A DNA stretch of 64,000 bases from assembly GCF_000212375.1 (NCBI RefSeq), contig NC_015501.1, positions 1,736,001 through 1,800,000 of the forward strand, in the 5' to 3' direction. Of the stretch, positions 42,624-51,870 are shown in pieces. Every line of letters starts with the position of its first letter. The first letter of the stretch is position 1. Both the position numbers and the translations under genes were made by a program. The DNA is from Porphyromonas asaccharolytica DSM 20707. Lineage in GTDB: Bacteria; Bacteroidota; Bacteroidia; Bacteroidales; Porphyromonadaceae. A model generated the notes under the pieces. The model did not search any database, was not told where the DNA came from, and worked only from the letters and a program-made list of their open reading frames with translations.

Positions 42624-43883
42624 TTAAAAGCTATATTTTGCCTTCGCCCATACTTCTGAGTTGTTTTTATACGCGCTGAACACGCCTTCATCGCCTCCAA
42701 ACCAATCATACCCGAGAGAGAGCTGAATGAAGTCATTCAGAGAGTAGGCGGCAGTAAATCGACTAAACCAACCTTTATGATTGAGGTCGAAATAGGTGAA
42801 GTTGGAGAGTTGTAGAGTGTTATCCAACAGCTTTTTCGACACATTGAGCGTAAGGAGTGAATTGTGATGCGGCTGTGCAATCTGGTCTTCGTACTTTAGG
42901 ATGCTTTCAGAGGAAAACTGTGCCATCACCACCCAATCTTTGGGGGCATACCAATCGATACCCACGAGATAATTCACAGTGTTGAATCCTTTTTGTTCCT
43001 GATCAGATGCATCAGGTCTATAGCTGAAATGCTTCCCCACATTGAAGGCTGCTTCTCCTCGTAATACCAGTTGCCCTAGAGGTTTGGATATGTCTCCTCC
43101 GAAAAATCCCATTCGGTAGTATTGCGGAGAAACGACAATGTGGGTATCTGTAGGGCGATACGTAAACACGGGCATCTTGTTCCACGTATGCAATGCGGAG
43201 AGCGAAAAGTCCACTCCAGGCAAGGTAAAAGATAGCTTTCCGCCATACTCGATATTGGCAAAATGAAGACTGGGGTGGCTTCCATTTTCTTCCCAGGCAA
43301 TAGGCAGTGGGCTATCTTTGGGTAAAATGCACCATGGATTTATTGCGTCGGTAGGTAGTTTATACCCTTCAAAGGTTGGCACGGCAAGCAGTTCCAGTTT
43401 CATTTTGTCGTTAAAGACGAAAAGGCGTAGGGCATTGACTGGCATCCGAATGTCATCATAGTCTTGTGCCAAGAACTCTGTCATATCCATAGGAGAGACC
43501 AAGTCGGTAATACGCACACCGTCTGCCGCCCCCCAAATGACCAATTGTCGCCCAAGGCGAAAGCCCCAATGGTCATCTCTATGGTCAAGATACGCTTCCC
43601 GCAGTTCAAAACCTGTACGCTCTTTTAATAATGCATTGTAAGTTGCGTTGAATGAGACAAAAAGCGAAGAGCCTTCAAAACTTTTACCTATCTCTCCCCT
43701 TATTCTCGTGCGCGAAGACATAAAGTTATTCGGTTTTTCGGATCGGACGGCATGATAGGTATCCACAAATCCTTTGACTTGCCACGATGAAGCCACCTCT
43801 TCTTGACCCCATGCGATATGCAGGGGCAAGAAGAGAATAAACAGCAACAAGAATTTTGCTGAATGACTAGTTGTATCTGTCAT
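42624..43883 (-). CDS. DUF1302-like outer-membrane barrel protein
   Basis: 419 residues with a signal peptide (FLLLFILFLPLHIAWGQ) and a long run of barrel strands ending in Phe (EVWAKAKYSF). The segment RLGRQLVIWGAADGVRITDL followed by VSPMDMTEFLAQDYDDIRMP is typical of DUF1302 proteins, which sit beside RND/MMPL transporters. Its start overlaps the LolA-like gene by one base. Probable outer-membrane end of the export path below; porin or lipid-conduit function is inferred. Confidence 0.72.
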   Translation of the reverse strand: MTDTTSHSAKFLLLFILFLPLHIAWGQEEVASSWQVKGFVDTYHAVRSEKPNNFMSSRTRIRGEIGKSFEGSSLFVSFNATYNALLKERTGFELREAYLDHRDDHWGFRLGRQLVIWGAADGVRITDLVSPMDMTEFLAQDYDDIRMPVNALRLFVFNDKMKLELLAVPTFEGYKLPTDAINPWCILPKDSPLPIAWEENGSHPSLHFANIEYGGKLSFTLPGVDFSLSALHTWNKMPVFTYRPTDTHIVVSPQYYRMGFFGGDISKPLGQLVLRGEAAFNVGKHFSYRPDASDQEQKGFNTVNYLVGIDWYAPKDWVVMAQFSSESILKYEDQIAQPHHNSLLTLNVSKKLLDNTLQLSNFTYFDLNHKGWFSRFTAAYSLNDFIQLSLGYDWFGGDEGVFSAYKNNSEVWAKAKYSF

Positions 43884-44668
43884 TAGAATCGGCCTTTTTC
43901 CAAGGTGCTTACACTGAATTGAGCCTCGTTCATAGGGGTATTGAACTTAGGATCCTTAAACTCAAGAATCGTCTGATGATTAGTCTGAACATTGGTCATA
44001 TGCAGTTTTTTTGCAATCCAAAAACCAGAAACCTTCACAATGTCCGACAATTCAAGGCGACGGTGTAGCTTCCCCATCTTGTCGTAGTACTCCACCTTAA
44101 TGGCGATAAGGCAGTCTTGACGAATCCACGCCACCTTTCTAGAGTAGATCTCACGTTTGTCTTTAGGCGTGTATTCCAGTTTCCAGCACTTGTGTCCGCC
44201 AATAGTCTCTTCGCCCAGCAACTGGTGGGAGTCTTCGTCTACATTGCGACTGCCCATATCATCATAGGTGAAGTCACTGCCCATAAAGTAATCCTGCTTA
44301 GCAGAGGAGCCACTGATGCGGCGGGTTTTCTTCATAGCGGGCAAGTAGAGCCATCTGTCATCGTCTTTATCCGGATTGTCGTAGTCCCAGGTGAGAAAGC
44401 CCGTTCCTTTTACATCTCCGGGATATAGGAAGAACATGATACTCTTACGGTCTTTTTTCCCCGCTCCCACGTCTATGGAGTAAGAGATAAGCTTCCGCTC
44501 GCGTATCGCCCCACGCTTATTGACCAGTTTCATGACCAATTCCGATTGACGAGTATCGCCATCGGGACGGTCTTTTACTTTTTGGGCAATCTCTCTGCCC
44601 GTCTGAGCCATTGCAGTGGCGGCAAAAGCCAATACCACCAAACTTGCTAAAATAATTCTTTTCATCAT
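43883..44668 (-). CDS. LolA-like outer-membrane lipoprotein-sorting protein
   Basis: 261 residues, signal peptide to ATAMAQ (residues 1-21). The body has the PF17131-type pattern: [67 protein letters not shown]. These proteins have the LolA fold and are periplasmic carriers of lipid-like molecules paired with MMPL transporters. Its place between the ABC genes and the barrel gene fits a shuttle between membranes. Confidence 0.82.
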   Translation of the reverse strand: MMKRIILASLVVLAFAATAMAQTGREIAQKVKDRPDGDTRQSELVMKLVNKRGAIRERKLISYSIDVGAGKKDRKSIMFFLYPGDVKGTGFLTWDYDNPDKDDDRWLYLPAMKKTRRISGSSAKQDYFMGSDFTYDDMGSRNVDEDSHQLLGEETIGGHKCWKLEYTPKDKREIYSRKVAWIRQDCLIAIKVEYYDKMGKLHRRLELSDIVKVSGFWIAKKLHMTNVQTNHQTILEFKDPKFNTPMNEAQFSVSTLEKGRF

Positions 44669-44689
44669 GATTGATATTTTGTTGTTGAT

Positions 44690-46426
44690 TTATCCCATTG
44701 ACTTTTCAAGCATCTTCCTGTAAGTAGCCGATTGCACCCGCAACTCTGCATCCGTACCCATTGCTTCAATCTTACCTTGATGGAGCAACACGATCTTATC
44801 GGCTCCACGAATGGTACGCATGCGGTGAGCGATAACAATGACTGTCTTCTCCTTGATCAGCTCCGACAAAGCCTCTTGTATTAGGCTTTCATTTTCCACA
44901 TCTAGCGAGGCCGTGGCTTCGTCCATCAGGATGATGGGTGCATCTTTTAGGAGAGCTCTGGCGATGGAGATCCGCTGACGTTCGCCACCAGAAAGTCGCT
45001 CGCCGTTTTCCCCGATGACGGTATCAATACCATCAGGCATACGATCAATAAACTCATCACAGCGGGCAATTTTGGCGACACGAGTCACTTCCTCGTCCGT
45101 CGCTCCTTTCTTGCCGATACGAATGTTGTCTTTGATACTGGCATTGAATAGCACTACATCCTGAAAGACAATGGCGTAGTTCTTCAGCAGTGTTTCGGGA
45201 TCTATCTGACTAATGTCCTCGCCACCGAGCAGGATTTTGCCCTGCTGTATGTCCCAAAAGCGAGCCGCCAACTTGGTCAGCGTGGTCTTGCCACTTCCCG
45301 AAGCCCCAATCAATGCTGTCACCTCGCCTTGTTTCGCAGTGAAGCTCACGCCGTTGATGACGGTATAATCCTCGTAACCAAATACTACATCTTTGAAATC
45401 TAGACTATAATCCATAGGGTTCATCTCCTGTTTGCCCTCCTGAATAGGCATGGTCTTGATCTCCTTGATACGTGCCACCACACCATCGAGTGTCACGATC
45501 ATAGCCATAAAGGAGAGGATGCCCTCTATAGGCACGTAGATGCTTGCCGTGAGGATGAGGTAGGCGATATAGACCAGAATATTGATTTGTCCGGCAATCA
45601 GCATGTTGGCACCGACAATCGCCACCGAGACGATGCCGAGCTTCATCAGCATACCAGCCAGTGCGGTGGCAATACCGGCGGAGAGTTCCATCCTTACCTT
45701 ATTTCTAGTATTACCATCCATCTTGTGGTAGAACTCGTTCAGTGTCCGCTCTTCCAGATTATAGGACTTAATCTCCTGTATCTGGTCTATCTGCTCTTGT
45801 AAGTCGTCAAGCACGTCACGACTGCTCTTCACAAAGGCATTCACATCATTCCGTTGTTTCATCTTGGAAAGCGAAAAGAGTAGTAGCGAGACGGGGATGA
45901 CCCACAATGCCGCCAATCCGAGCTGCCAATTATAAGCGAGTATCATTACAGATATAATCACCGTGGAAATGGATGTGGCATAAATATGCGGCACGGAGTG
46001 TGAGAATATCTGCTCATAGAGATTCAGGTCGCTCATCATCGTCGCCGAGAGGTCGGATACATCACGCTTGCCGAAATATGAGAGAGGCAGTTTCTTCAGA
46101 CGGTTGGCGATATCGATGCGTGAGTTGGCACTTTCATTATAGACATTGTCGTAAAGGCGTACGTAATCCCACCTTGCCACAAAAAACATCACCAACAGCA
46201 TCACTAAGATGATGACGATATAGTCTACTAGGGTCAGCTCTACTGGTGCAGGAATACCCTCCAAACTGCCCAAATATTGGAATAAAAAGACAAATCCGAT
46301 AGTGGGCGGAAACATCTTGGTCAGATTTAGGATGGTATGCGAGAAGATAGACTTCTGCAGGTTCTTCGCACCCTGCTCCGACATGGCGTATTTTTGCTTA
46401 AAGAACTTATTCATTTTCATAGTCAC
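44690..46426 (-). CDS. ABC exporter half-transporter (permease-ATPase), second
   Basis: 578 residues: six-helix permease domain (residues 30-310) and ATPase domain with Walker A LIGASGSGKTTLTKLAARF, signature LSGGERQRISIARAL, Walker B IILMDEATASLD and H-loop IVIAHRM. Its start overlaps the end of the first ABC gene by 20 bases, so the two probably form a heterodimer as in IrtAB or YbtPQ-type exporters. Substrate unknown. Confidence 0.88.
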   Translation of the reverse strand: MTMKMNKFFKQKYAMSEQGAKNLQKSIFSHTILNLTKMFPPTIGFVFLFQYLGSLEGIPAPVELTLVDYIVIILVMLLVMFFVARWDYVRLYDNVYNESANSRIDIANRLKKLPLSYFGKRDVSDLSATMMSDLNLYEQIFSHSVPHIYATSISTVIISVMILAYNWQLGLAALWVIPVSLLLFSLSKMKQRNDVNAFVKSSRDVLDDLQEQIDQIQEIKSYNLEERTLNEFYHKMDGNTRNKVRMELSAGIATALAGMLMKLGIVSVAIVGANMLIAGQINILVYIAYLILTASIYVPIEGILSFMAMIVTLDGVVARIKEIKTMPIQEGKQEMNPMDYSLDFKDVVFGYEDYTVINGVSFTAKQGEVTALIGASGSGKTTLTKLAARFWDIQQGKILLGGEDISQIDPETLLKNYAIVFQDVVLFNASIKDNIRIGKKGATDEEVTRVAKIARCDEFIDRMPDGIDTVIGENGERLSGGERQRISIARALLKDAPIILMDEATASLDVENESLIQEALSELIKEKTVIVIAHRMRTIRGADKIVLLHQGKIEAMGTDAELRVQSATYRKMLEKSMG

Positions 46427-48191
46427 CTCCTATTCTCCAATTGGCGGCTTTTTGATACTCGCTCCACAGCTTTTTGTAGACACCGCCTAGGGTTAATAAT
46501 TCGTTATGCGTACCACTTTCCACGATTTTGCCATTCTCCATTACTAGGATTCTATCGGCATTGATCACCGTGGAGAGCCTATGCGCAATCATCAGCGTGG
46601 TTTTGTCCTTTGATAGCTCCTTGAACGAGGCTTGAATGATATGCTCGTTCTCGGGATCTGCAAAAGCGGTTGCCTCGTCAAGTATCACGAAGTCGGCATT
46701 CTTCAGGAAAGCCCTTGCGATGGAAAGGCGTTGGATCTCGCCACCTGAAAAATAGGTGCCCTTAGTGCCGTATACGGTATCCAAGCCTTTTTCTAGATTA
46801 TCGACAATCTCTTTGGCTCCAGCTCTGACGAGAGCTTGCTCTATCTCCTCATCGCTGGCGTTGGGGTCACCTAGCAATAAGTTCTCCCTTAGGCTCATCT
46901 TAAAGAGCTTAGACATTTGGAATACAAAAGCTACTTTTTGGCTCAGGGCCTCTTTCTTATATTCCTTGATACTGGTGCCTCCAATGAAGATGTCGCCCTC
47001 ATCGGCATCGTAGAAGCGAGCTGCCAAACGCGCCACGGTGGTCTTACCTCCTCCCGAAGCTCCCACCAGGGCAACAGTCTCACCTTTGTTCACCTTAAAC
47101 GATACATTGTCCAGCACTTTGTCTTTTCCGTATGAAAAGGAGACGTTTCTGAACTCCAAGCCCTCTCCAACAGCTGTTGCTTCGCCGTAAGTGAGGTCTT
47201 CATAATCCAAAGCTGTGTCAATCTTATCCAACGCCAACTCTGCGAAGTAGATGAAGTTTTGCATGGCGGCACTTCGCATCATAAAGACACCGAACACAGG
47301 CCCTATTAATAGATAGATAACGGAATTACCCAGCACCTCTCGCATATCACCTCCCGAGGTGATCATCATAATGGCAACAGGCACCAAGAAGAATGCCGTA
47401 GAGCTTGAAATGGCTTCGTACAGCGACATCTTATTCTTGAACCCCATGCTCCACCGCACCACGAAATCTTTCAGCTTTACGATGAGTGAGTAGAAACGAT
47501 CGAAGCTCTCCACGCTCTGGGCAAAGGTCTTTACGACTGGGATGCCACGCACATATTCTACCGATTCGGCAGAAAGATTGGCAAGTCCCTCGTAATACTC
47601 TTCCCGCAACTTCTTGCTCTTTGGGGTCGCCATAGTCGCCATCAATAGCACGGTTATGACCATCGGAACAAGGCTCACTAGACCAAGCCGCCAGTCGAAA
47701 AGGAAGAAGAAGACCAATAGCACGATGGGCGAAACAATCGTCATGGCGAGGTCGGGCAACTGATGTGCCAGCATCGTGTGGGTCTCTCCAGCCCCATCGA
47801 CAATCGTCTTGCGGAGATTGCCACTTTCACGATTGGCAAAGAAGCCCAAAGGTTTCGCCATCATCTTCTTCACGCTGAGTTTGATGATGTTGGACTCTAC
47901 CTCAAAAGCGAAGAGGTGGGATACCATTAATGCACAGAAATAGAGTAGCATTCCTGCTGCAGCAAAACTCGCTGCCAGAATGGCGTAGTATCGTATGGCT
48001 CCCCCATCGACACTACCACTCAAGATAATCCCGCTGACAATCTTATGGATATAGACCATAGGCATCAGCACCAAAATACCCGAGAGGGCCGAGAAAACCA
48101 TCGCCAGCGGAAGCATATACCTTTTCTTACCTGCGTAGTGGAGTGATCGCTTCAATACCGACGGCTTCTTCTGTTTGTTTGTATTACTCAT
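46407..48191 (-). CDS. ABC exporter half-transporter (permease-ATPase), first
   Basis: 594 residues: permease domain with six helices (from PLAMVFSALSGILVLMPMVY on) and ATPase domain with Walker A LVGASGGGKTTVARLAARF, signature FSGGEIQRLSIARAF, Walker B FVILDEATAFADPENE and H-loop MIAHRLSTV. The signature and D-loop (FADPE for LDxxxE-like) deviate slightly from those of its partner, as is common when one site of a heterodimer is degenerate. The ATG overlaps the RND stop by one base (TAATG). Confidence 0.88.
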   Translation of the reverse strand: MSNTNKQKKPSVLKRSLHYAGKKRYMLPLAMVFSALSGILVLMPMVYIHKIVSGIILSGSVDGGAIRYYAILAASFAAAGMLLYFCALMVSHLFAFEVESNIIKLSVKKMMAKPLGFFANRESGNLRKTIVDGAGETHTMLAHQLPDLAMTIVSPIVLLVFFFLFDWRLGLVSLVPMVITVLLMATMATPKSKKLREEYYEGLANLSAESVEYVRGIPVVKTFAQSVESFDRFYSLIVKLKDFVVRWSMGFKNKMSLYEAISSSTAFFLVPVAIMMITSGGDMREVLGNSVIYLLIGPVFGVFMMRSAAMQNFIYFAELALDKIDTALDYEDLTYGEATAVGEGLEFRNVSFSYGKDKVLDNVSFKVNKGETVALVGASGGGKTTVARLAARFYDADEGDIFIGGTSIKEYKKEALSQKVAFVFQMSKLFKMSLRENLLLGDPNASDEEIEQALVRAGAKEIVDNLEKGLDTVYGTKGTYFSGGEIQRLSIARAFLKNADFVILDEATAFADPENEHIIQASFKELSKDKTTLMIAHRLSTVINADRILVMENGKIVESGTHNELLTLGGVYKKLWSEYQKAANWRIGGDYENE

Positions 48192-50581
48192 TATGATTCA
48201 ATTATGTTTGTTTGTTCTTTTGGTCTTTCAATAGTGTTCGTCTCCTTGCCAAACAGACGGAACTTCCGGATGAGTATAGGCGTCACAAAGAGGTCGGCAA
48301 GCAGTGCCGAAAAAATCCCTGTCACAGATAGTATGCCCATATGTACAAAGGAGAGACCCTCTGATGTGGTGTATACAGCGAAATTGGCACAGATTACTAC
48401 GCTTGTCAAGACGATTGGAGTACCAATGGTGTGGAATGAACGAAGGATCGCATTCCTATAATTGCCCTTACGGTCAAACTCAAGATGACTATGATTGATG
48501 AAGTGTATGGTATCGTCCACAGCCAAGCCGAGGATCATCGGCATAATAGTGGCCGTCATCATATCCAATGGATAGCCCAGCCACCCCATTAGTCCGCCAA
48601 CGACCAGTGCCGGGGTGATATTGGGGATTAAACCGACAAGCCCTATGCGTACACTGCCGAAAACGATCATCATCAGTATACCTATAATAAGGAGAGAAAT
48701 GGCGAACGAAACCATTTGCCCGCGTGCGATATACTGCATCATTACGGTAAACTGTGGAATACTTCCAACGGTAGTGACCGCTGCATTGGGGAAGAGCCTC
48801 TGTGCGTAAGCAATTATATCGTTCAACTCTCGCTCCGTTTCCCCAGAATCGTATGAATTCATCTCCACCATCAGACGAAGACGGCGGTAGTCGTAATCTA
48901 TCCAATACTCTGCTTCACTACCTCCCGCATTTTCGTAAAGGAGCAACAGCTGTGCGACCTCATCAGGGTTATGGGGGATGGTATAATAAGAAGGATTACC
49001 GTCATGGAGCGTTTGATTTAGGTCTTTGAGTATATTCAATACCGAGGTCGTTCGTTTGGTCAACTTATACCCACCAGCATGCTGTGCAAGGGAGTCCAAT
49101 CGCAGTAGCATTGCTGGAGACTTTGCCAATCCATCTTCTGGGAAGTCGATCATTACATCGTAGGTATAAACAGACCCAAGTTCGCTTTCTCCCACCTCCA
49201 ATAGGTTGTTAACGTAATCAATCTTTCGTCCCATCGTTCGCTCTACATCAAAAGCCGTCTCTATTTTGGTGAATTGGTAGATAAGAACCACAGAGATAAT
49301 CCCAGTGAGCCATAGTATCAAAGTGCCATGCCTGAGTACACTCTTACCTAAGCTTTCTAGCTTCTGATCCATCCACCTTCCACCAGTCTCCTGCACCTTG
49401 GGGTGAGGTTTTCCGTCCTTGCCAAAACTGAGGAGAATGGGCATCAAGGTGATGGAGAAAAGAAATGACAGCATCACACACGAAGAGGAGGCTATTCCGA
49501 TAAAACGCATCGGCTGCATAGGAATGGCGAGGAATGAAAGCAAGGAAGCGAAAGTGGTGAGTGCACTGAAAAGCACTGGCCACCCCATTTCCCCTACCGT
49601 TTCCTCTACGGCTTGTTTCCTTAATCCATGAATGAGGAACCTACGCTTGAAATAGGTGTATACGTGAATATTGTATGCAATGGAAACGGCAAAGACCAGC
49701 AACATAGGGATCATTACCATACCGCTGTCTATGGTCATACCAACATATCCCAGCACCCCATACACCACGATGATGGAGCTGATAGCGGTGAGAAGAGGGA
49801 CAACGACCCCTCTAAATGAACGTGTCACCAGTAGGAGAATAAGAATGGAGACAAGGGTTGCGATACCCATTACACGTGGCATTTCCTTCCCAATCCATTT
49901 CATTTTCATCGCTGTTACATAGGGTAGCCCAGTTCCTTTGGGATGAAGTGCCTTGTACTTGTCCTTGGTAATAATATGATCTAGTTCATTTCCCGTAAGG
50001 ACCTCGGGAGAAACAGGATTCTTCCCCTTATTCCAAACAGAGTCTTCGGGAAAAGTACGTAGCTTGAGTATAATCCACGAGAGCGTTCCATCTTTGGAAA
50101 TTAATCGCTCTGCTACGTGAGGTTTCATATAAGCCTTGCGACGAATCTCTTCCAATTGCTTGGGATCCGTAGGGATCGTATCGGGGACTATCTGCTCAAT
50201 GGCGATACCATCTTCGCCTCCCATCATAAACTCGATGTCAGTAAGAGAGGTTATTTTGTCGGCGTACGAAAGGCTGTCCACCATCTCGTTCGTTAGTTCA
50301 CGGATCAGCTCCAGATTGTCTTTCGTAAACGAATTGTCACACCTAGTCAGCACGGCTGCGAAGTTGTCATTCCCGAATATCTCCTTGAATTCTTCGGTCT
50401 TGACAAGCATCGGGTCGTCTTCGAGAAAGTAGTCTTCCCATGAGGCACTTACCTTGAAGTACCTAAGTCCCGATACGCCAATGGCAAGGATCAGGATAAA
50501 CCCTCCCAGCACTACCCAGCGATTACGCATCATTCTTTTGCCACGTAAGGCAAACCAATTGTTAATTCTTTCTATTTTCAT
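48191..50581 (-). CDS. MMPL-type RND transporter
   Basis: 796 residues, two halves each of one helix, a periplasmic domain and five helices. Visible: FILILAIGVSGLRYFKVSAS (helix 1), ALLTAISSIIVVYGVLGYVG, AVSIAYNIHVYTYFKRRF, and in the second half IGLVGLIPNITPALVVGGLM and LGLAVDDTIHFINH with paired acidic residues for proton relay. It is shorter than AcrB and of the HpnN/MmpL kind, which move lipids. No membrane-fusion protein or TolC is nearby; a LolA-like carrier and a barrel take their place. Confidence 0.87.
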   Translation of the reverse strand: MKIERINNWFALRGKRMMRNRWVVLGGFILILAIGVSGLRYFKVSASWEDYFLEDDPMLVKTEEFKEIFGNDNFAAVLTRCDNSFTKDNLELIRELTNEMVDSLSYADKITSLTDIEFMMGGEDGIAIEQIVPDTIPTDPKQLEEIRRKAYMKPHVAERLISKDGTLSWIILKLRTFPEDSVWNKGKNPVSPEVLTGNELDHIITKDKYKALHPKGTGLPYVTAMKMKWIGKEMPRVMGIATLVSILILLLVTRSFRGVVVPLLTAISSIIVVYGVLGYVGMTIDSGMVMIPMLLVFAVSIAYNIHVYTYFKRRFLIHGLRKQAVEETVGEMGWPVLFSALTTFASLLSFLAIPMQPMRFIGIASSSCVMLSFLFSITLMPILLSFGKDGKPHPKVQETGGRWMDQKLESLGKSVLRHGTLILWLTGIISVVLIYQFTKIETAFDVERTMGRKIDYVNNLLEVGESELGSVYTYDVMIDFPEDGLAKSPAMLLRLDSLAQHAGGYKLTKRTTSVLNILKDLNQTLHDGNPSYYTIPHNPDEVAQLLLLYENAGGSEAEYWIDYDYRRLRLMVEMNSYDSGETERELNDIIAYAQRLFPNAAVTTVGSIPQFTVMMQYIARGQMVSFAISLLIIGILMMIVFGSVRIGLVGLIPNITPALVVGGLMGWLGYPLDMMTATIMPMILGLAVDDTIHFINHSHLEFDRKGNYRNAILRSFHTIGTPIVLTSVVICANFAVYTTSEGLSFVHMGILSVTGIFSALLADLFVTPILIRKFRLFGKETNTIERPKEQTNIIES

Positions 50582-50672
50582 ATCGTTTCATGTCATATTG
50601 ATCTTGAAGTGTCTTTACTCCTAAGTGGCAATAGTCCAAAAGAGAACAGGAGAACGTTTTGTTCAAAAATAA

Positions 50673-50700
50673 AGCGAGCCGCCTCTGTAGGCGACTCGCT
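50673..50700 (-). terminator. Terminator between the tetR unit and the RND operon
   Basis: AGCGAG.CGCC-TCTGTA-GGCG.CTCGCT; on the minus strand it is followed by TTATTTTTG. It should end transcripts from tetR before the export operon. Confidence 0.7.
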
Positions 50701-50763
50701 CGATAGGATGATTTCCTAAAATGAAATCTCTTATACTGCAGGACTCCAGAATAAATTCCCCCG

Positions 50764-50928
50764 CTACTTTGTATTTGGATAGTCTGTATCATTGATTTCA
50801 TTCTTTATTGTCATTGACCTCTCGTCCCAAACTTTAGTGCAATAGACATTGCCACGGCTTTGCCCACACTTATCAGCATTAAAGTGAGAAAGCCCATCAA
50901 CGCCCTCTTCAAAGAGTAATTCTTTCAT
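50764..50928 (-). CDS. Candidate 54-residue small protein after tetR
   Basis: ATG at 50928, 21 bases after the tetR stop, opens 54 codons: KELLFEEGVDGLSHFNADKC, GQSRGNVYCTKVWDERS and NEINDTDYPNTK. Two Cys, acidic overall. It ends 64 bases before the terminator at 50673-50700. Could be a small accessory of the regulator or a remnant of a larger gene; no family recognised. Confidence 0.35.
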   Translation of the reverse strand: MKELLFEEGVDGLSHFNADKCGQSRGNVYCTKVWDERSMTIKNEINDTDYPNTK

Positions 50929-50949
50929 TGCTAGTAATATCTGTAATGC

Positions 50950-51582
50950 TCACAATCCGCTCTGATGATCTACCTTCATAAGTCGCTTCCACCCACCTAT
51001 ACTGAAGTGGATGTATTCACCGATAAAGCATTCGATATCCTCGGAGGAGAGCTCCTCGTGCAATACAATCTCTCTCACCATACTGATCCACCAAGAGCTG
51101 ATGAAGTGTATGAAAAAAGGGGAAACATTAGTATGTAGCCCCGGATATAATTCTTTCATCCTTTCTAAATACTCGATTCCGATTATCGAGCTTTTATCAA
51201 TCCATCGCTCCCAAAAGTCTTCAAATCGTGTATCTCGAGTATCGAGAAATAGCAACCTGAACTCCTTACGATAACGAGTAATCACACCCATTACCTCTTG
51301 CATAGATTGACGGTGATACTCTTCTGAGGTAAAGATCTCAAGTGAAAGGTTATTATCACAATTATGGTTTTCCAGCATGTTAGTCATCACCTCCAAAAGT
51401 GGACGCAAGACGATTGCCAGCAAATCATCCTTGCAGGGATAATAATTGTATATGTTGCTTAGCCCAACACCAGACAGCTTGGAAATCTCACGCATAGACA
51501 CCGCCTTGAAGCCCTTCCTAAGGAACGCTTCTCGAGCTGTATCTTGCAATAGTCTGCGTGTATGTTCCTTTGTCGTCTGCAT
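50950..51582 (-). CDS. TetR/AcrR-family regulator
   Basis: 210 residues with the TetR helix-turn-helix at the N-terminus (AREAFLRKGFKAVSMREISK, LSGVGLSNIYNYYPCKDDLL) and a divergent helical ligand domain. It lies upstream of the export operon on the same strand, separated by a terminator and about 370 bases. It is the likely repressor of the RND-ABC-LolA-DUF1302 genes, responding to an unknown compound. Confidence 0.88.
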   Translation of the reverse strand: MQTTKEHTRRLLQDTAREAFLRKGFKAVSMREISKLSGVGLSNIYNYYPCKDDLLAIVLRPLLEVMTNMLENHNCDNNLSLEIFTSEEYHRQSMQEVMGVITRYRKEFRLLFLDTRDTRFEDFWERWIDKSSIIGIEYLERMKELYPGLHTNVSPFFIHFISSWWISMVREIVLHEELSSEDIECFIGEYIHFSIGGWKRLMKVDHQSGL

Positions 51583-51708
51583 AATAACAACTTTATCCTA
51601 TCATCTGCGAGCAAAATTCGCAAAGTTTTCCAGAACACACAATACCTAAAAATAGGGATTTTCCGATCGGCCTTCTTGTTATTTATGACACGATAGAACT
51701 GCGAGATG

Positions 51709-51870
51709 AATGATTATTCATACTTCCAACTAGTGCATTCCTCTAGTAATCCCGCCAATAGCAACCTAGAAGGCATTGGCATCTATCTTTACGAATCATT
51801 CTTTGATGAGATGAGAGAGTGTTGGGTCAGCTTTGATACGAGCAGTCTCAGAGTCTACGAGGGATAGCAC
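51709..51870 (+). pseudogene. Possible N-terminal fragment running into the traG 3' end
   Basis: ATG at 51709 opens NDYSYFQLVHSSSNPANSNL and EGIGIYLYESFFDEM, then reads in antisense into the traG 3' end to a stop near 51868. The first 35 residues look protein-like and the rest is shadow of traG, so this may be the start of a gene cut off by recombination at about 51810. Not identified. Confidence 0.25.

Noticed and set aside
50562-50801. Open frame of 79 codons on the minus strand
   Set aside because: Crosses the terminator hairpin at 50673 and the RND start; no protein character.
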